NCBI RefSeq assembly: GCF_008124625.1
Contig: NZ_VNHM01000002.1
Span: forward strand, 124,001 to 188,000
Direction: 5' to 3'
Source of the DNA: Desulfallas thermosapovorans DSM 6562
GTDB lineage: Bacteria; Bacillota; Desulfotomaculia; Desulfotomaculales; Desulfallaceae
DNA: 64,000 nucleotides
The position numbers and the translations under genes are program-made. How positions within the stretch are numbered: the stretch's first letter is position 1; each line of letters begins with the position of its first letter. The notes under the pieces were generated by a model. That model saw nothing but the letters and a program-made list of their open reading frames with translations, did no database searches and was not told the DNA's origin. Positions 51,732 through 61,832 of the stretch are shown here, piece after piece.

Positions 51732-53483
51732 ATGGCGATATTAAAACTTAAAAAATTAAAAATGGAGAATGTTGTTGTCAGCCTGGAAGACATCGTTGAT
51801 TCCTCCAGTAATGCTGTGGTGGCCGTTAACTGTGCTGGAATAATTGTTTATTGCAACAGTCAGGTGGAAAAAACCCTTGGTTTACCGACCCGGTTAATCA
51901 TAGGGCGGCATGTGGAAAAGTTTTTCCCCGGTACCGGGCTGTTGGAAGTGATGTCCGAGGGAAAACCGCAGTTGGGTTGCAAGTTTGTGCTTAATGGCGA
52001 CACTTACCTTTCCAATCGTAACCCCATCATCATTGATGGTAAAATCGTAGGTGCGGTGGCTGTTTTTCAGGATGTTACGGAAATTCAAAATATTATTGAT
52101 ACGCTGACTACCAAAAATGAAATTGTTTGCGAACTGCAGGAAACCCTTGCCAATGTGTTGGAACTATCCAATGATGGTATTATTGCCATTGACCGGGACT
52201 ACAAAATTACCATGGTCAACCAGCCCTATGCATCTTTTTTTAATAAAAAGCCCCAGGATTTAATTGGCATGGATGTTAGAGAACTTTACCACTGTAAACC
52301 TGTTTTCGCTCGCTCGATGGAGACCGGTGAAACCGAGTATGGATATGTCACAACTTTGAATGGCAAAGAGATCATAGCCAACAGAAAGCCCATAAAAAAG
52401 GATGGCCAAATTGTTGGTGCGCTGGGTACGGTGGCTTTTAAAACCATATCGGATTTATATGACCTGTCTCAAAAGATACAAAAATTACGCACCCAGCGTG
52501 ACTATTACAGGAATGAACTGGACCGCGCCCAGCGGACTCGTTTCACCTGCGAGCAAATTATCGGGCAGAGCCCTGCTTTCAGCGCCCTGAAAGAGACTGT
52601 CAAGAAAGTAGCCAAAAGCCATTCCACAGTGCTTATCAGAGGGGAAAGCGGTACGGGCAAAGAACTGTTTGCCCGGGCTATCCATGCTGAGAGTAGTCGC
52701 CACCGCGGACCTTTTGTGCGGGTAAACTGTGCCGCTATTCCCGAAAATCTCCTTGAATCGGAGTTGTTTGGATACAAGGAAGGGGCATTCACCGGAGCCA
52801 AACGAGGCGGTCATGTGGGGAAATTTGAGCTGGCGGACAAGGGGGTAATATTCCTGGATGAAATCGGGGATATGCCCCTGATGATGCAGGCCAAACTGCT
52901 GCGGGTGTTGCAGGAAAAAGAAATTGAACGTCTCGGAGATACCAAACCGCGCAAGGTTGATGTGCGCGTAATTGCCGCCACCAATCGTGATCTTGAAGAG
53001 ATGATTATTAACGGGGAGTTTCGCGAAGATCTTTATTACAGGGTTAATGTCGTCACCCTGAATATTCCGCCCCTGCGCAGGCGGGGTGAAGATATCGATT
53101 TGCTGATGCATTATTTTATTAAACGGTTTAATGAAATCTTTGGCCTTGAGGTGGCGGGGGCCGATAACGAGGTCATTCAGATTTTCAAGAACCACCGCTG
53201 GCCGGGTAATGTGCGGGAATTGGAAAATGTTATAGAGAGGGCCTTTAATGTTATAGACGGGAATATGATTCGCAAGGAACATCTGCCCATGTACCTGCAT
53301 AACAGTCAAAAGTACAAGGTCATCAGCCGCGAAGGCGGGCTGGCCAAACTGGTGGAAGATATTGAGCGGGAAGCTATCGTGGATGCGCTGGAAGCCTGTG
53401 GTGGTAATAAAAACCGGGCAGCTGCCATGCTGGGGATCTCCCGGGCAGGACTTTATAAAAAGTTAAGCCGGTATAAAATATAG
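51732..53483 (+). CDS. sigma-54-dependent PAS activator
   Basis: 583 residues. Two PAS domains (about 15-120 and 135-245), a short coiled linker, AAA+ with GESGTGKE, GAFTGA and FLDEIGDMP, and a C-terminal Fis-type HTH (GGNKNRAAAMLGISRAGLYKKLS). Resembles RocR/PrdR-type activators that sense small metabolites. The likely target is the promoter at 50136. No receiver domain, so not a two-component partner. Confidence 0.94.
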   Translation: MAILKLKKLKMENVVVSLEDIVDSSSNAVVAVNCAGIIVYCNSQVEKTLGLPTRLIIGRHVEKFFPGTGLLEVMSEGKPQLGCKFVLNGDTYLSNRNPIIIDGKIVGAVAVFQDVTEIQNIIDTLTTKNEIVCELQETLANVLELSNDGIIAIDRDYKITMVNQPYASFFNKKPQDLIGMDVRELYHCKPVFARSMETGETEYGYVTTLNGKEIIANRKPIKKDGQIVGALGTVAFKTISDLYDLSQKIQKLRTQRDYYRNELDRAQRTRFTCEQIIGQSPAFSALKETVKKVAKSHSTVLIRGESGTGKELFARAIHAESSRHRGPFVRVNCAAIPENLLESELFGYKEGAFTGAKRGGHVGKFELADKGVIFLDEIGDMPLMMQAKLLRVLQEKEIERLGDTKPRKVDVRVIAATNRDLEEMIINGEFREDLYYRVNVVTLNIPPLRRRGEDIDLLMHYFIKRFNEIFGLEVAGADNEVIQIFKNHRWPGNVRELENVIERAFNVIDGNMIRKEHLPMYLHNSQKYKVISREGGLAKLVEDIEREAIVDALEACGGNKNRAAAMLGISRAGLYKKLSRYKI

Positions 53484-53583
53484 ATCATCATGCTTTAACC
53501 AGTTTAATTTCCCGGCTATCAGTATAGATAATTTGTTTTTCGAAAAGATATAATTAACAACCATAGCTAAAAGGAACCAGGAT

Positions 53584-54996
53584 ATGTACAGAGGTAACCC
53601 TTTGCACAAAAATATGTTATTTACGGCCGCTTTAGGGTTTGCAGGCTATAAAGGTGCTGTTTGGCTAGGCAGAAAAATGATTGATAAGGCAGCCGATGGC
53701 CTGCTGCGTAGATTAATGGTGGATCCCTACGGGGAAAATTTATGGGAATTTGTTTCAGCTTCCCGCAAAACCGGACTGCAGAAAATAGTGGAGACCAACC
53801 TGAGGGCCCAGGAAGGGAAGGTAATTAAGCGGCCTTTAGGCAGCCCGAAGAAAATACCCGACTTCGATGGTATTATGTTTAACTTTGCCCAACTGCACAG
53901 GCTACCAACAGGCGAAGGGGCTTCCGTAAATACCAGGGTTACCATAGGGCCTTGCGCCCAAAAACCTCTACAAATAGAAATGCCTATCATGATTGCCGGG
54001 ATGGCCTATGCTCTGGCATTGTCCGCCAAAGCTAAAATAGCACTGGCCAAAGGCAGTGCAATGGCCGGGACAGCAACTAATACCGGCGATGGACCCTTCC
54101 TTGCGGAGGAAAGAAAGGCGGCCGAAAAGCTAATTATTCAATATAACAGGGGCAGGTGGAACAAGTCCGAAAGGTTTTTAAAACAGGCGGATATGATTGA
54201 AATCCACATTGGCCAGGGCGCATCCGGCGGAGTTGGATATTACATTGAAAATAAAGAAATTGACCGGAAGATTAGAAATATGCTGGACCCTGGTTGGGGG
54301 GAAAAGGGAGTAGTGCATGCCAGTATCCCCGGTATAAGGGAGCGAAATGGATTAAAGCATCTGGTGGCGCACCTGAGGGAAGTTACCCGGGGTGTACCCA
54401 TTGGGGTAAAACTGGCAGCGGGTAAATACCTGGAAGAAGATATGCTGATAGCGTGTTCAGCCGGTGTTGATTTTATCACCCTTGACGGTTGCAATGGTGG
54501 TACAAAGGGTTCAACACCTATTCTGCAGGATGATTTTGGTTTACCAACTTTGTTTGCTGTGGTCAGGGGAGCAAATTTCATTAAAGAGCATCAATTAAAA
54601 AATAAAGTAAGCCTGATCGTATCAGGCGGCCTGGTAACTCCGGGAGATTATTTAAAGGCCATAGCCCTGGGGGCGGATGCCATATATATTGGCAGTATTG
54701 CTTTGTTTGCCATGAGCCATACCCAGGTGTTGAAGCCCTTTCCCTGGGAACCTCCCCCGGAGCTGGTTTGGTACAAGGGCAAATACCGGCGGAGCTTTGA
54801 TGTGGATAAAGGGGCCGAGGCACTGGCCAAATATCTTTTATCTTGCAATGAAGAAATAAAAGAAGCTGTAAGGGCTCTGGGTAAAAAAGATATTCGTGAA
54901 ATAGATAAAAGTGATTTGTTTGCCCTGGATCACTTTACAGCAGAGGTTGCCGGTATACCGCTGGGATTCAATAAAACAGGCCTTGATGATTATTGA
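53584..54996 (+). CDS. glutamate synthase-like FMN-binding protein
   Basis: 470 residues. After a short hydrophobic N-terminal segment comes the GltB central/FMN domain (EIHIGQGASGGVGYYI, KLAAGKYLEEDMLIACSAGVDF in two parts, DGCNGGTKGSTP, SLIVSGGLVTPGDYLKAIALGADAIYIG). It lacks the class II amidotransferase domain, so it cannot take the amide of Gln itself. Substrate unknown. Starts 100 bp after the activator gene. Followed by a terminator. Confidence 0.85.
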   Translation: MYRGNPLHKNMLFTAALGFAGYKGAVWLGRKMIDKAADGLLRRLMVDPYGENLWEFVSASRKTGLQKIVETNLRAQEGKVIKRPLGSPKKIPDFDGIMFNFAQLHRLPTGEGASVNTRVTIGPCAQKPLQIEMPIMIAGMAYALALSAKAKIALAKGSAMAGTATNTGDGPFLAEERKAAEKLIIQYNRGRWNKSERFLKQADMIEIHIGQGASGGVGYYIENKEIDRKIRNMLDPGWGEKGVVHASIPGIRERNGLKHLVAHLREVTRGVPIGVKLAAGKYLEEDMLIACSAGVDFITLDGCNGGTKGSTPILQDDFGLPTLFAVVRGANFIKEHQLKNKVSLIVSGGLVTPGDYLKAIALGADAIYIGSIALFAMSHTQVLKPFPWEPPPELVWYKGKYRRSFDVDKGAEALAKYLLSCNEEIKEAVRALGKKDIREIDKSDLFALDHFTAEVAGIPLGFNKTGLDDY

Positions 54997-54998
54997 AA

Positions 54999-55031
54999 AA
55001 GCCGAATGTGATTAATTTACACATTCGGCTT
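54999..55031. terminator. terminator hairpin
   Basis: AAGCCGAATGTG and CACATTCGGCTT, perfect 12-base arms around a 9-nt loop, between convergent genes. Confidence 0.85.
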
Positions 55032-55077
55032 AAATAGTTGCTACCATTTTGAATTCCATTGCCGTTGCATTTTCCAG

Positions 55078-56925
55078 TTATACTTTAAACCTGTCCACTG
55101 TTTGCTTTAATACGCCGGCGATATTGGCCAGTTCCTGGGTGGCACTGGACACTTGTTGTATAGAAGAAGCAATTTGCTCGTTGGCCGCAGAAAGCTGCTG
55201 TGTGTCGTTATTGGCTTGTTTTGCAGCCTCCGCCACCTCGTTAATGACCCGGGTATTTTTTTCTACGGCTTTTATGATCTGCTCCAATGAAGCTCCCGCG
55301 GTTTGGGATAATGCAACCCCTTCGTCAACCTCGTGCACCCCTTGTTCCATAGCAGCCACAGCATTGTTCACGCCACTTTGGATATCTTTTATTAAACCGG
55401 TTATTTTACGCGCGGCACCGGCGGACTGTTCGGCAAGTTTGCGTACTTCTTCCGCCACAACTGCAAAACCGCGCCCGTGTTCACCGGCCCGGGCTGCCTC
55501 TATGGCAGCATTTAAGGCTAATAGATTGGTCTGCTCGGCTATGCCGGTAATGGTGTTAATAATCTCTCCTATTTGGCTTGATTGCTGCCCCAGTCTTTGA
55601 ACCGCCTCGGAGGCATCACTGGTTTTGGAGGCAATGGCACCTATTTTGACTACTATTTCCTCAACTGCCTGGTTACCTTGTCCGGCGACAAGCTGCACCG
55701 CCTCGGATTCCCTGATTGCATACTCGGCATTTTCGGCACCCTGGGCGGAGGTTGCCGCCACCTCGTTGGTTGTACTGGCCACTTCTTCAACTGTGGCACT
55801 TATTTCCTCGCTGGTAGCGGCTAACTCTTCACTGTGGGATGCCAATTGGTCGGAACTGTTTTGGATGTTGTATATCATCTCTTTTAAATTATCCACCATT
55901 TTGTTAAAGGCTTTGATTAAAACACCGATTTCATCCTGACTGCGGGATTGTTCGATTTTTTGGGTCAGGTCTCCCGTGGCAATGGATTCCGCCGCCCGGC
56001 TTAAACTGACAATTGGTTTTGATATTATACTGGCAATGGCAGTGGCAATAAGCACCATGATGATAACGGCAATTGCTGTCACGGCAATGCTCATGTTTCT
56101 AATGCCGTCCAAAGGAGCCATTATATCATCAACGTTGGCTGTTTGGGCCACTGACCAACTGGTTAATTCAACCGGGGCATAGGCAAGTATTTTATCTGTG
56201 CCCTGGTATATGTAATAGCCAAACCCTTTTTCGCCGTTATTCATGTTTTCAAGCAACTGTTTTAGTTTACCATCGGCCAACTCCAGTATATTTTTATTGC
56301 CTACAAGTTGGGAGTCGGGGTGGGCAATGGTTGTATTATCCGCTGCTTGTATTAAACCATAACCTGTACCACTCAGGCGCATATCTTGAATAATCTTTTG
56401 CAAATAATCCAGTTCCACAGTTACGCCCACCAAACCGACCAGTAAACCGTCCTCATCATTATAGACGGGCGCAACCACTGCAATCACCTGGTTTCCGGTG
56501 GCTTTGCTGATTATGGGATCTGTAATCACTGTCTCGCCGCTCATTACCCGGGGGAAATAATCTCTATCAGAGACGTCAACGGGCACATCGTTGGTACCGA
56601 TACCTTTACCGGTTGCGTCAGCAATATATAAATATTCATATTCTTCGTTGGCTTCCTGAACTCGCTTCAATACCGGCAGGCATATACCGGGATCTAATGT
56701 CTGAATAGCCGCATCCTTAGCCCGGTTGTTTATATCCTTAACGATACCATCCAGCCATTGATTGACAATTTTGGCGTTAAAATCCGCGCTCTCTGCGGCG
56801 GCGTTGGTAATTTGCTCCGTTAATATAATAGAAACCCTATTATAATTGATAACAGATACTACGGACAATATCATCATAGTAGTCAGGCTAATTATTAGAA
56901 TTATCTTTAATTTGAGACTTCTCAA
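55078..56925 (-). CDS. methyl-accepting chemotaxis protein
   Basis: 615 residues. N-terminal helix (7-30), extracellular dCache-like domain (about 35-275, with [20 protein letters not shown] in two pieces), second helix (280-302), HAMP, then the signalling domain with the hairpin tip [21 protein letters not shown] and [14 protein letters not shown]. Senses small molecules, possibly amino or organic acids. TTG start after AAAGGAGG. No C-terminal CheR pentapeptide. No other che gene nearby. Confidence 0.94.
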   Translation of the reverse strand: MRSLKLKIILIISLTTMMILSVVSVINYNRVSIILTEQITNAAAESADFNAKIVNQWLDGIVKDINNRAKDAAIQTLDPGICLPVLKRVQEANEEYEYLYIADATGKGIGTNDVPVDVSDRDYFPRVMSGETVITDPIISKATGNQVIAVVAPVYNDEDGLLVGLVGVTVELDYLQKIIQDMRLSGTGYGLIQAADNTTIAHPDSQLVGNKNILELADGKLKQLLENMNNGEKGFGYYIYQGTDKILAYAPVELTSWSVAQTANVDDIMAPLDGIRNMSIAVTAIAVIIMVLIATAIASIISKPIVSLSRAAESIATGDLTQKIEQSRSQDEIGVLIKAFNKMVDNLKEMIYNIQNSSDQLASHSEELAATSEEISATVEEVASTTNEVAATSAQGAENAEYAIRESEAVQLVAGQGNQAVEEIVVKIGAIASKTSDASEAVQRLGQQSSQIGEIINTITGIAEQTNLLALNAAIEAARAGEHGRGFAVVAEEVRKLAEQSAGAARKITGLIKDIQSGVNNAVAAMEQGVHEVDEGVALSQTAGASLEQIIKAVEKNTRVINEVAEAAKQANNDTQQLSAANEQIASSIQQVSSATQELANIAGVLKQTVDRFKV

Positions 56926-57433
56926 AAAGGTTACCCTCCTTTAATGTGTAATGATTAATAAAATAATCTTTTGCTTTTGGGTTCTGAGGTTATCCACATA
57001 CAATATTCATTGTTATTCAAACCGCTTTAAAAAACGGCACCAACATATTGGTTAATTCTTCTAATGTAATGAAACCCGCAAATATGAGTTCCCAAAGGAA
57101 TGTCTGCAAAAAATGGATTTGTACCTTGGTTGCTATTTTCTAAGAAATGATCATGATTTCGCGCAAATTCCATGTAGTTACACCCTCGCTTATAAAAAGT
57201 GATTTTTAGATAAAGTTTTCAATCAAAACAGAAAAATTCCTGCAAATAAATTCTGATAATATTCGATAAGGGAGCTGTGTATAAAATTCTACGCATATCT
57301 GAGCACATATCGATACATCGATGGCTAAGCAATGACTTGGGCGTTTTTTAGTAAAAAAGAACTTCTAAAATAACCAAGGTTTTTGCATAAAAGGGGGTAA
57401 AAATTAAAAGTATAATATCGGGAGGTGTTGAAT
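56926..57433. other. intergenic region, ~508 bp
   Basis: AT-rich gap between the chemoreceptor and the YkuS-like gene. No credible coding frame or RNA gene. TATAAT just before the YkuS ribosome site (~57412) is too close for a normal leader unless the mRNA is very short. Confidence 0.5.
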
Positions 57434-57664
57434 TTGATAACTATAGCTTTGGATGATGATTTGAGCAGATTACGTGACGACCTGGTAAAGGAAGGATTCA
57501 AAGTGGTGGATAAAACAATGGTTGATCACGCGGATGCACTTATTGTTTCCGGCATGGAAAATAATTTTATGAATATGCAGGATATCAGAACGGAAAAAAA
57601 GGTTATCGATGCTCGTGGAAAAAGTGTCCGGGAAATTGCCGACGAACTTCGTGGATTTATGTAA
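57434..57664 (+). CDS. UPF0180/YkuS-like small protein
   Basis: 76 residues, alpha/beta, with ALDDDLSRLRDDLVKEGFKVVD, a DALIVSGMENNFMNMQD segment and a KVIDARGKSVREIADELR end, typical of the YkuS/UPF0180 family. Function unknown. TTG 57434 lies eight bases after GGGAGG; GTG 57425 overlaps that site. Confidence 0.75.
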   Translation: MITIALDDDLSRLRDDLVKEGFKVVDKTMVDHADALIVSGMENNFMNMQDIRTEKKVIDARGKSVREIADELRGFM

Positions 57665-57728
57665 GTCCACACGTAGCTTTGACTGGGAGCATAAATTATT
57701 TGCACTTCATGGGATCGCCCGAAGCCAA

Positions 57729-57762
57729 GGAGTTAAACTTGCCTAATGGCAAGTTTGACTCC
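57729..57762. repeat. hairpin after the YkuS-like gene
   Basis: GGAGTTAAACTTGCC-TAAT-GGCAAGTTTGACTCC, 15-base arms with one mismatch, ~65 bp after the stop; likely a 3'-end hairpin. Confidence 0.55.
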
Positions 57763-57945
57763 CGTTGACGATTTCTTTGTAGTGTCGTTGTGATTAGAAA
57801 CTCGCGGGATTGTTCCAGTGTCTTGCCAGTTTAAAACCATAGCTAGTATACCTGGAGCATTACGTTTGGGCTCGAACCAGCGGGAAAGAATGCGAAGACT
57901 GTAGTTGAATGGTTTTGTAACCAATTAATTGGTTTGCTGTTTGGT

Positions 57946-57974
57946 GCCCTGGGAGTTTTGATAAACTTCAGGGC
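57946..57974 (+). terminator. hairpin upstream of dapF
   Basis: GCCCTG/CAGGGC outer and AGTTT/AAACT inner pairing; only a weak T-rich tail. Possible attenuator. Confidence 0.4.
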
Positions 57975-58142
57975 GTTATCTTAGTTTCCTCGGTATTCAG
58001 CTGTGCCATTGACATACCGGTGTGCCGGTGGCTTTGGTAGATATCCTGTATACATGAAAAGGAACTGGCAGGAAAGATTAGACTGGTAGGGAAGTATAGT
58101 ATAGAATATACGGGAGAAAAATGTCGGGGAGGAAAAATAGCT

Positions 58143-58982
58143 TTGCTTTTTGCTAAAGTACATGGATTGGGCAATGATTTCGTTCTGGTTAACTTAAACG
58201 AGGAAAAAAGTTTGTCCGTTGACCTGGCCGGGTTGGCCGAAAAAGTGTGCCACCGTAATTTCGGGGTGGGCGCGGACGGATTGGTGCTGATTGGACCGGG
58301 CAAAGAGGCGGATCTGGCGATGCAAATAATTAATTCCGACGGCAGTGTGGCAGAAATGTGCGGCAATGCCATCCGCTGTGTGGCAAAATATGCCTACGAG
58401 CATAAACTGGTGGATAAAACTAAGATGACGGTAGAAACGGGAGCGGGCATTATGGTGCCCGAGTTGATTATAGAGAACGGTAAAGTTATTGCCGTACGGG
58501 TGGATATGGGTATGCCCGGCCTGGAGAGGGAGCAGATTCCCATGACCGGGCCGGCGGGCAGGGTGATAAATGAACCCCTTGCGGCAGGGGATCATGTTTT
58601 TCACATTACCACGGTCTCCATGGGCAATCCCCACTGTGTAATTTTTGTGCCCGATGTGGCGGCGGTACCCCTTGAGAATTGGGGCAGGCTCGTGGAAACG
58701 CATCCCGTCTTTCCCCGTAAAACCAATGTGGAGTTTGTCCAGGTACTGAATGACAAAGAGGTGCGTATGCGAGTTTGGGAAAGGGGGGCTGGGCCTACCA
58801 TGGCCTGCGGCACAGGTGCCTGTGCCACGGCGGTGGCTTCGGTGCTAAACGGGCATACCGGTAAAAACGTCAAGGTACACTTGTATGCCGGAGCACTTGA
58901 TATAGAGTGGGCAGAGGATAATCACTTGTATATGACCGGTCCCGCCGAAGAGGTTTTTACCGGCGATTACCTGATCAAGTAA
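58143..58982 (+). CDS. dapF: diaminopimelate epimerase
   Basis: LL- to meso-diaminopimelate, for lysine and peptidoglycan. 279 residues. The two catalytic Cys lie in [10 protein letters not shown] and [11 protein letters not shown]-terminal [10 protein letters not shown] is conserved. TTG start after GGGGAGG. Leads directly into dapL, so the aminotransferase route is used. Confidence 0.97.
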   Translation: MLFAKVHGLGNDFVLVNLNEEKSLSVDLAGLAEKVCHRNFGVGADGLVLIGPGKEADLAMQIINSDGSVAEMCGNAIRCVAKYAYEHKLVDKTKMTVETGAGIMVPELIIENGKVIAVRVDMGMPGLEREQIPMTGPAGRVINEPLAAGDHVFHITTVSMGNPHCVIFVPDVAAVPLENWGRLVETHPVFPRKTNVEFVQVLNDKEVRMRVWERGAGPTMACGTGACATAVASVLNGHTGKNVKVHLYAGALDIEWAEDNHLYMTGPAEEVFTGDYLIK

Positions 58983-59044
58983 GCCATGGGCAAAGGCGAT
59001 AGTAAGATTTATTAAACGTTATAATGAAATGGGAGGGTTTAGTT

Positions 59045-60229
59045 TTGAGCTTGCAATTTGAACAGGCACAAAGGATCAAAAATTTGCCACCTTATTTGTT
59101 TGCCCGGATCGAAAAATTAATTGATGAAAAGCGGGCAGCCGGAGTGGATGTAATCAGCCTTGGTATAGGTGATCCGGACATGCCCACGCCGGGTTATATA
59201 ATCGAGGAATTGAAAAAACAGGCGGAAAACCCGGCTAATCACCAGTATCCATCGTCTGCGGGCATGCTCTCATACAGGCAAGCCGTGGCCCGGTGGTATA
59301 AAGACCGGTTTGATGTGGAACTGGACGCCGCCAGTGAAGTGGTTTCCCTGATCGGTTCCAAAGAAGGCATTGCCCATATATCCTTTTGTTATCTGAACCC
59401 CGGCGATATTGTATTAGTACCTGATCCAGGGTACCCGGTATATGCCGGCGGAGCTATTTTAGCCGGTGCCGAGCCCTACTATATGCCACTGACGGCGCAA
59501 AACCGCTTTTTGCCTGATTTAAACGCAATTCCCGCTGATGTGGCCCGCCGGGCTAAAATGATGTTTATCAATTATCCCAATAATCCCACCGGTGCTGTGG
59601 CCGGCGAAGATTTTTACCGGGATGTTATATCCTTTGCCCGGGAGTATAATATTTTAATTTGCCATGATGCTGCTTATTCCGAAATGGCCTATGACGGCTA
59701 TAAGCCGCCCAGTTTTCTACAGTTCCCCGGCGCCAAGGAAGTCGGCATTGAGTTTCACTCGGTATCTAAAACTTATAACATGACCGGCTGGCGTATCGGT
59801 TGGGCTGCCGGGCATCCCCAGGTAGTGGAAGCGCTGGGCAGGCTTAAGTCCAATATTGATTCGGGCCAGTTCCAGGCGGTTCAATATGCAGCTATTAAAG
59901 GTCTCACCGGATCTCAGGAAGCCGTGCTGCAAATGCAAAAGGTTTACCAGCAGCGGCGGGATATACTGGTGGATGCCCTGAACAGCATGGGCTGGCAACT
60001 CGAAAAGCCCAAGGCAACCTTTTACGTGTGGGCGCCGGTGCCTGCTGGGCACACATCGGATTCCTTTGCCGAGCTGGTTCTGGATAAGGCCGGTGTAGTG
60101 ATTACCCCCGGGAACGGATATGGCAGCAACGGCGAAGGCTTCTTCCGCATTGCACTGACAGTGGAAAAAGAGCGGATGCTCGAAGCACTGGACCGGATGA
60201 AGAAAAATATCGGTACGGTGAAATTCTAA
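59045..60229 (+). CDS. dapL: LL-diaminopimelate aminotransferase
   Basis: Converts tetrahydrodipicolinate to LL-diaminopimelate in one step with Glu as amino donor. 394 residues. [13 protein letters not shown] at the N-terminus, NYPNNPTGA, and the PLP Lys in [14 protein letters not shown]. Placement after dapF supports the assignment over other class I aminotransferases. TTG 59045 follows GGGAGGG; ATG 59024 lies before that site. Confidence 0.93.
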   Translation: MSLQFEQAQRIKNLPPYLFARIEKLIDEKRAAGVDVISLGIGDPDMPTPGYIIEELKKQAENPANHQYPSSAGMLSYRQAVARWYKDRFDVELDAASEVVSLIGSKEGIAHISFCYLNPGDIVLVPDPGYPVYAGGAILAGAEPYYMPLTAQNRFLPDLNAIPADVARRAKMMFINYPNNPTGAVAGEDFYRDVISFAREYNILICHDAAYSEMAYDGYKPPSFLQFPGAKEVGIEFHSVSKTYNMTGWRIGWAAGHPQVVEALGRLKSNIDSGQFQAVQYAAIKGLTGSQEAVLQMQKVYQQRRDILVDALNSMGWQLEKPKATFYVWAPVPAGHTSDSFAELVLDKAGVVITPGNGYGSNGEGFFRIALTVEKERMLEALDRMKKNIGTVKF

Positions 60230-60309
60230 CCGTTGCAATACAATTTTTTAGTTTGCACAATGCTAAAGTTAATTAAGAGCTGCGGGCACAATCTAACTAT
60301 ATCTATTAG

Positions 60310-60349
60310 CGAGAGGAGTGAACACCCGGTTTAAAACCGGGGTAAAAGT
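60310..60349 (+). promoter_or_regulatory. leader hairpin that covers the ribosome site of the aminotransferase gene
   Basis: CACCCGGTTT pairs with AAACCGGGGT; the 3' arm carries the GGGGT that serves as ribosome site for the ATG at 60350. A second AGGAG stands ~36 bases upstream. Folding would hide the site. Confidence 0.4.
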
Positions 60350-61543
60350 ATGAAATTAGCTGAACGGGCTCAAAATATCAGTCCTTCCCCCACCCTGTCC
60401 ATTGATGCCCAGGCCAAAAAAATGATAGCCGGGGGGATTAAAGTAATCAACTTTGGTGTTGGTGAGCCTGACTTCGATACGCCTGAGCATATCAAACAGG
60501 CCGCGGTAAAGGCCATTGCCGACGGCATGACCAAATATACCCCGGTGGCGGGCACCGATTCGTTACGCCGGGCCATTGTCAAAAAACTGGCTGAAGACAA
60601 CAACCTGCAGTATGAACCCGGACAGATAGTGGTTTCCGCCGGGGCCAAACATTCGCTTTATAATGCTTTTCAAGTGCTGTGCCAGGCAGGGGACGAAGTA
60701 ATTTTGCCCGCCCCGTATTGGGTAAGCTATCTGGAACAAATAAAACTGGCGGGAGCAAAACCTGTAATTGTTCCCACTACTGTGGAAAATGATTTCAAGC
60801 TGACGCCCGCCCAATTGCAAAATGCCATTACACCCAATAGCCGGGTGATTATCTTAAACAGTCCCAGTAACCCTACGGGTTCGGTGTATACCAGAGAAGA
60901 ACTGGCAGCTCTGGGCGAGATTTTGGTGAAAAATAACATTATCATAATCTCCGATGAAATATATGAGAAATTGATTTACGACGAGAGAGAACATGTCAGT
61001 ATTGCTGCTTTGAACCCTGCTTTGAAGGATTTGACCGTGGTTATCAACGGGGTTTCCAAATCCTATGCCATGACCGGGTGGCGTATTGGTTATGCCGCTG
61101 CACCTCAACCGGTGGCTAAGGCTATGGCTGACTTGCAAAGCCACTCCACCTCCAATCCCACATCCATTGCCCAGGCGGCCAGTTTGGAAGCGCTTACAGG
61201 CACCCAGGAACCTGTACGGCATATGGTGGTAGAGTTTGCCAAACGGCGGGATTATATTATGGAAAGATTGCTGGCCATACCCGGCGTCAAATGTAACCGC
61301 CCGGGCGGTGCATTTTATGTATTTCCTGAAATAAAGCCGCTTCTGGGTAAAAGTTATGCCGGTACGGTCATAAACTGCGCCACCGATCTGGCCAGGGTGC
61401 TTTTGGAAAAGGAGCACGTAGCCATTGTACCCGGGATAGCCTTTGGTGATGACACTTGTTTCCGCCTTTCCTATGCCACCTCGATGGATAATATTCGTGA
61501 GGGGTTGGATCTCATAGAAAAGGTGTTAACGGGATTACACTAA
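60350..61543 (+). CDS. aspartate aminotransferase (class I)
   Basis: 397 residues. GVGEPDFDTP, NSPSNPTGSVY, ISDEIYEKL, PLP Lys in NGVSKSYAMTGWRIGY, and the C-terminal FRLSYATS (substrate carboxylate Arg). AspB/AspC type, which makes Asp for the lysine pathway here. 120 bp after dapL. Confidence 0.93.
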   Translation: MKLAERAQNISPSPTLSIDAQAKKMIAGGIKVINFGVGEPDFDTPEHIKQAAVKAIADGMTKYTPVAGTDSLRRAIVKKLAEDNNLQYEPGQIVVSAGAKHSLYNAFQVLCQAGDEVILPAPYWVSYLEQIKLAGAKPVIVPTTVENDFKLTPAQLQNAITPNSRVIILNSPSNPTGSVYTREELAALGEILVKNNIIIISDEIYEKLIYDEREHVSIAALNPALKDLTVVINGVSKSYAMTGWRIGYAAAPQPVAKAMADLQSHSTSNPTSIAQAASLEALTGTQEPVRHMVVEFAKRRDYIMERLLAIPGVKCNRPGGAFYVFPEIKPLLGKSYAGTVINCATDLARVLLEKEHVAIVPGIAFGDDTCFRLSYATSMDNIREGLDLIEKVLTGLH

Positions 61544-61600
61544 AAAATAAACCTGTGTTCAGGTACATAGTTTTGGTGGACGCCAAGCTCAAGACAGAAA

Positions 61601-61647
61601 TTTAAAAAACGCGTTGCAATTACATTTAATGCGGCGCGTTTTTTAAA
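61601..61647. terminator. terminator after the aminotransferase gene
   Basis: TTTAAAAAACGCG and CGCGTTTTTTAAA, perfect 13-base arms around a 21-nt loop; usable in both directions. Confidence 0.8.
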
Positions 61648-61832
61648 TGGTGGATTTGCGGTGCGAGTGATCCAACAAATATAAGTAGATAGTTGAGTTA
61701 TTCCACCCCGGGCAAAGATTATCACTGGTTTTCTTTTTATTTAAAGGAATTTCTTTTTTTAGGTAGAAAATTTATTTTTAGTGTTCAACAGTCAATACTA
61801 TATACAACTAAACAAAGCTGGGTGGTGAAATA

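Larger units (their letters stand above)
57665..58142. other. intergenic region, 478 bp
   Basis: Holds two hairpins: 57729-57762 (GGAGTTAAACTTGCC with GGCAAGTTTGACTCC) and 57946-57974 (GCCCTG..AGTTT with AAACT..CAGGGC). The second may attenuate dapF. A 63-codon minus frame at 57733-57924 is unsupported. Nothing else seen. Confidence 0.5.

Noticed and set aside
57733-57924. 63-codon minus frame
   Set aside because: Crosses a hairpin, lacks a ribosome site, no family.
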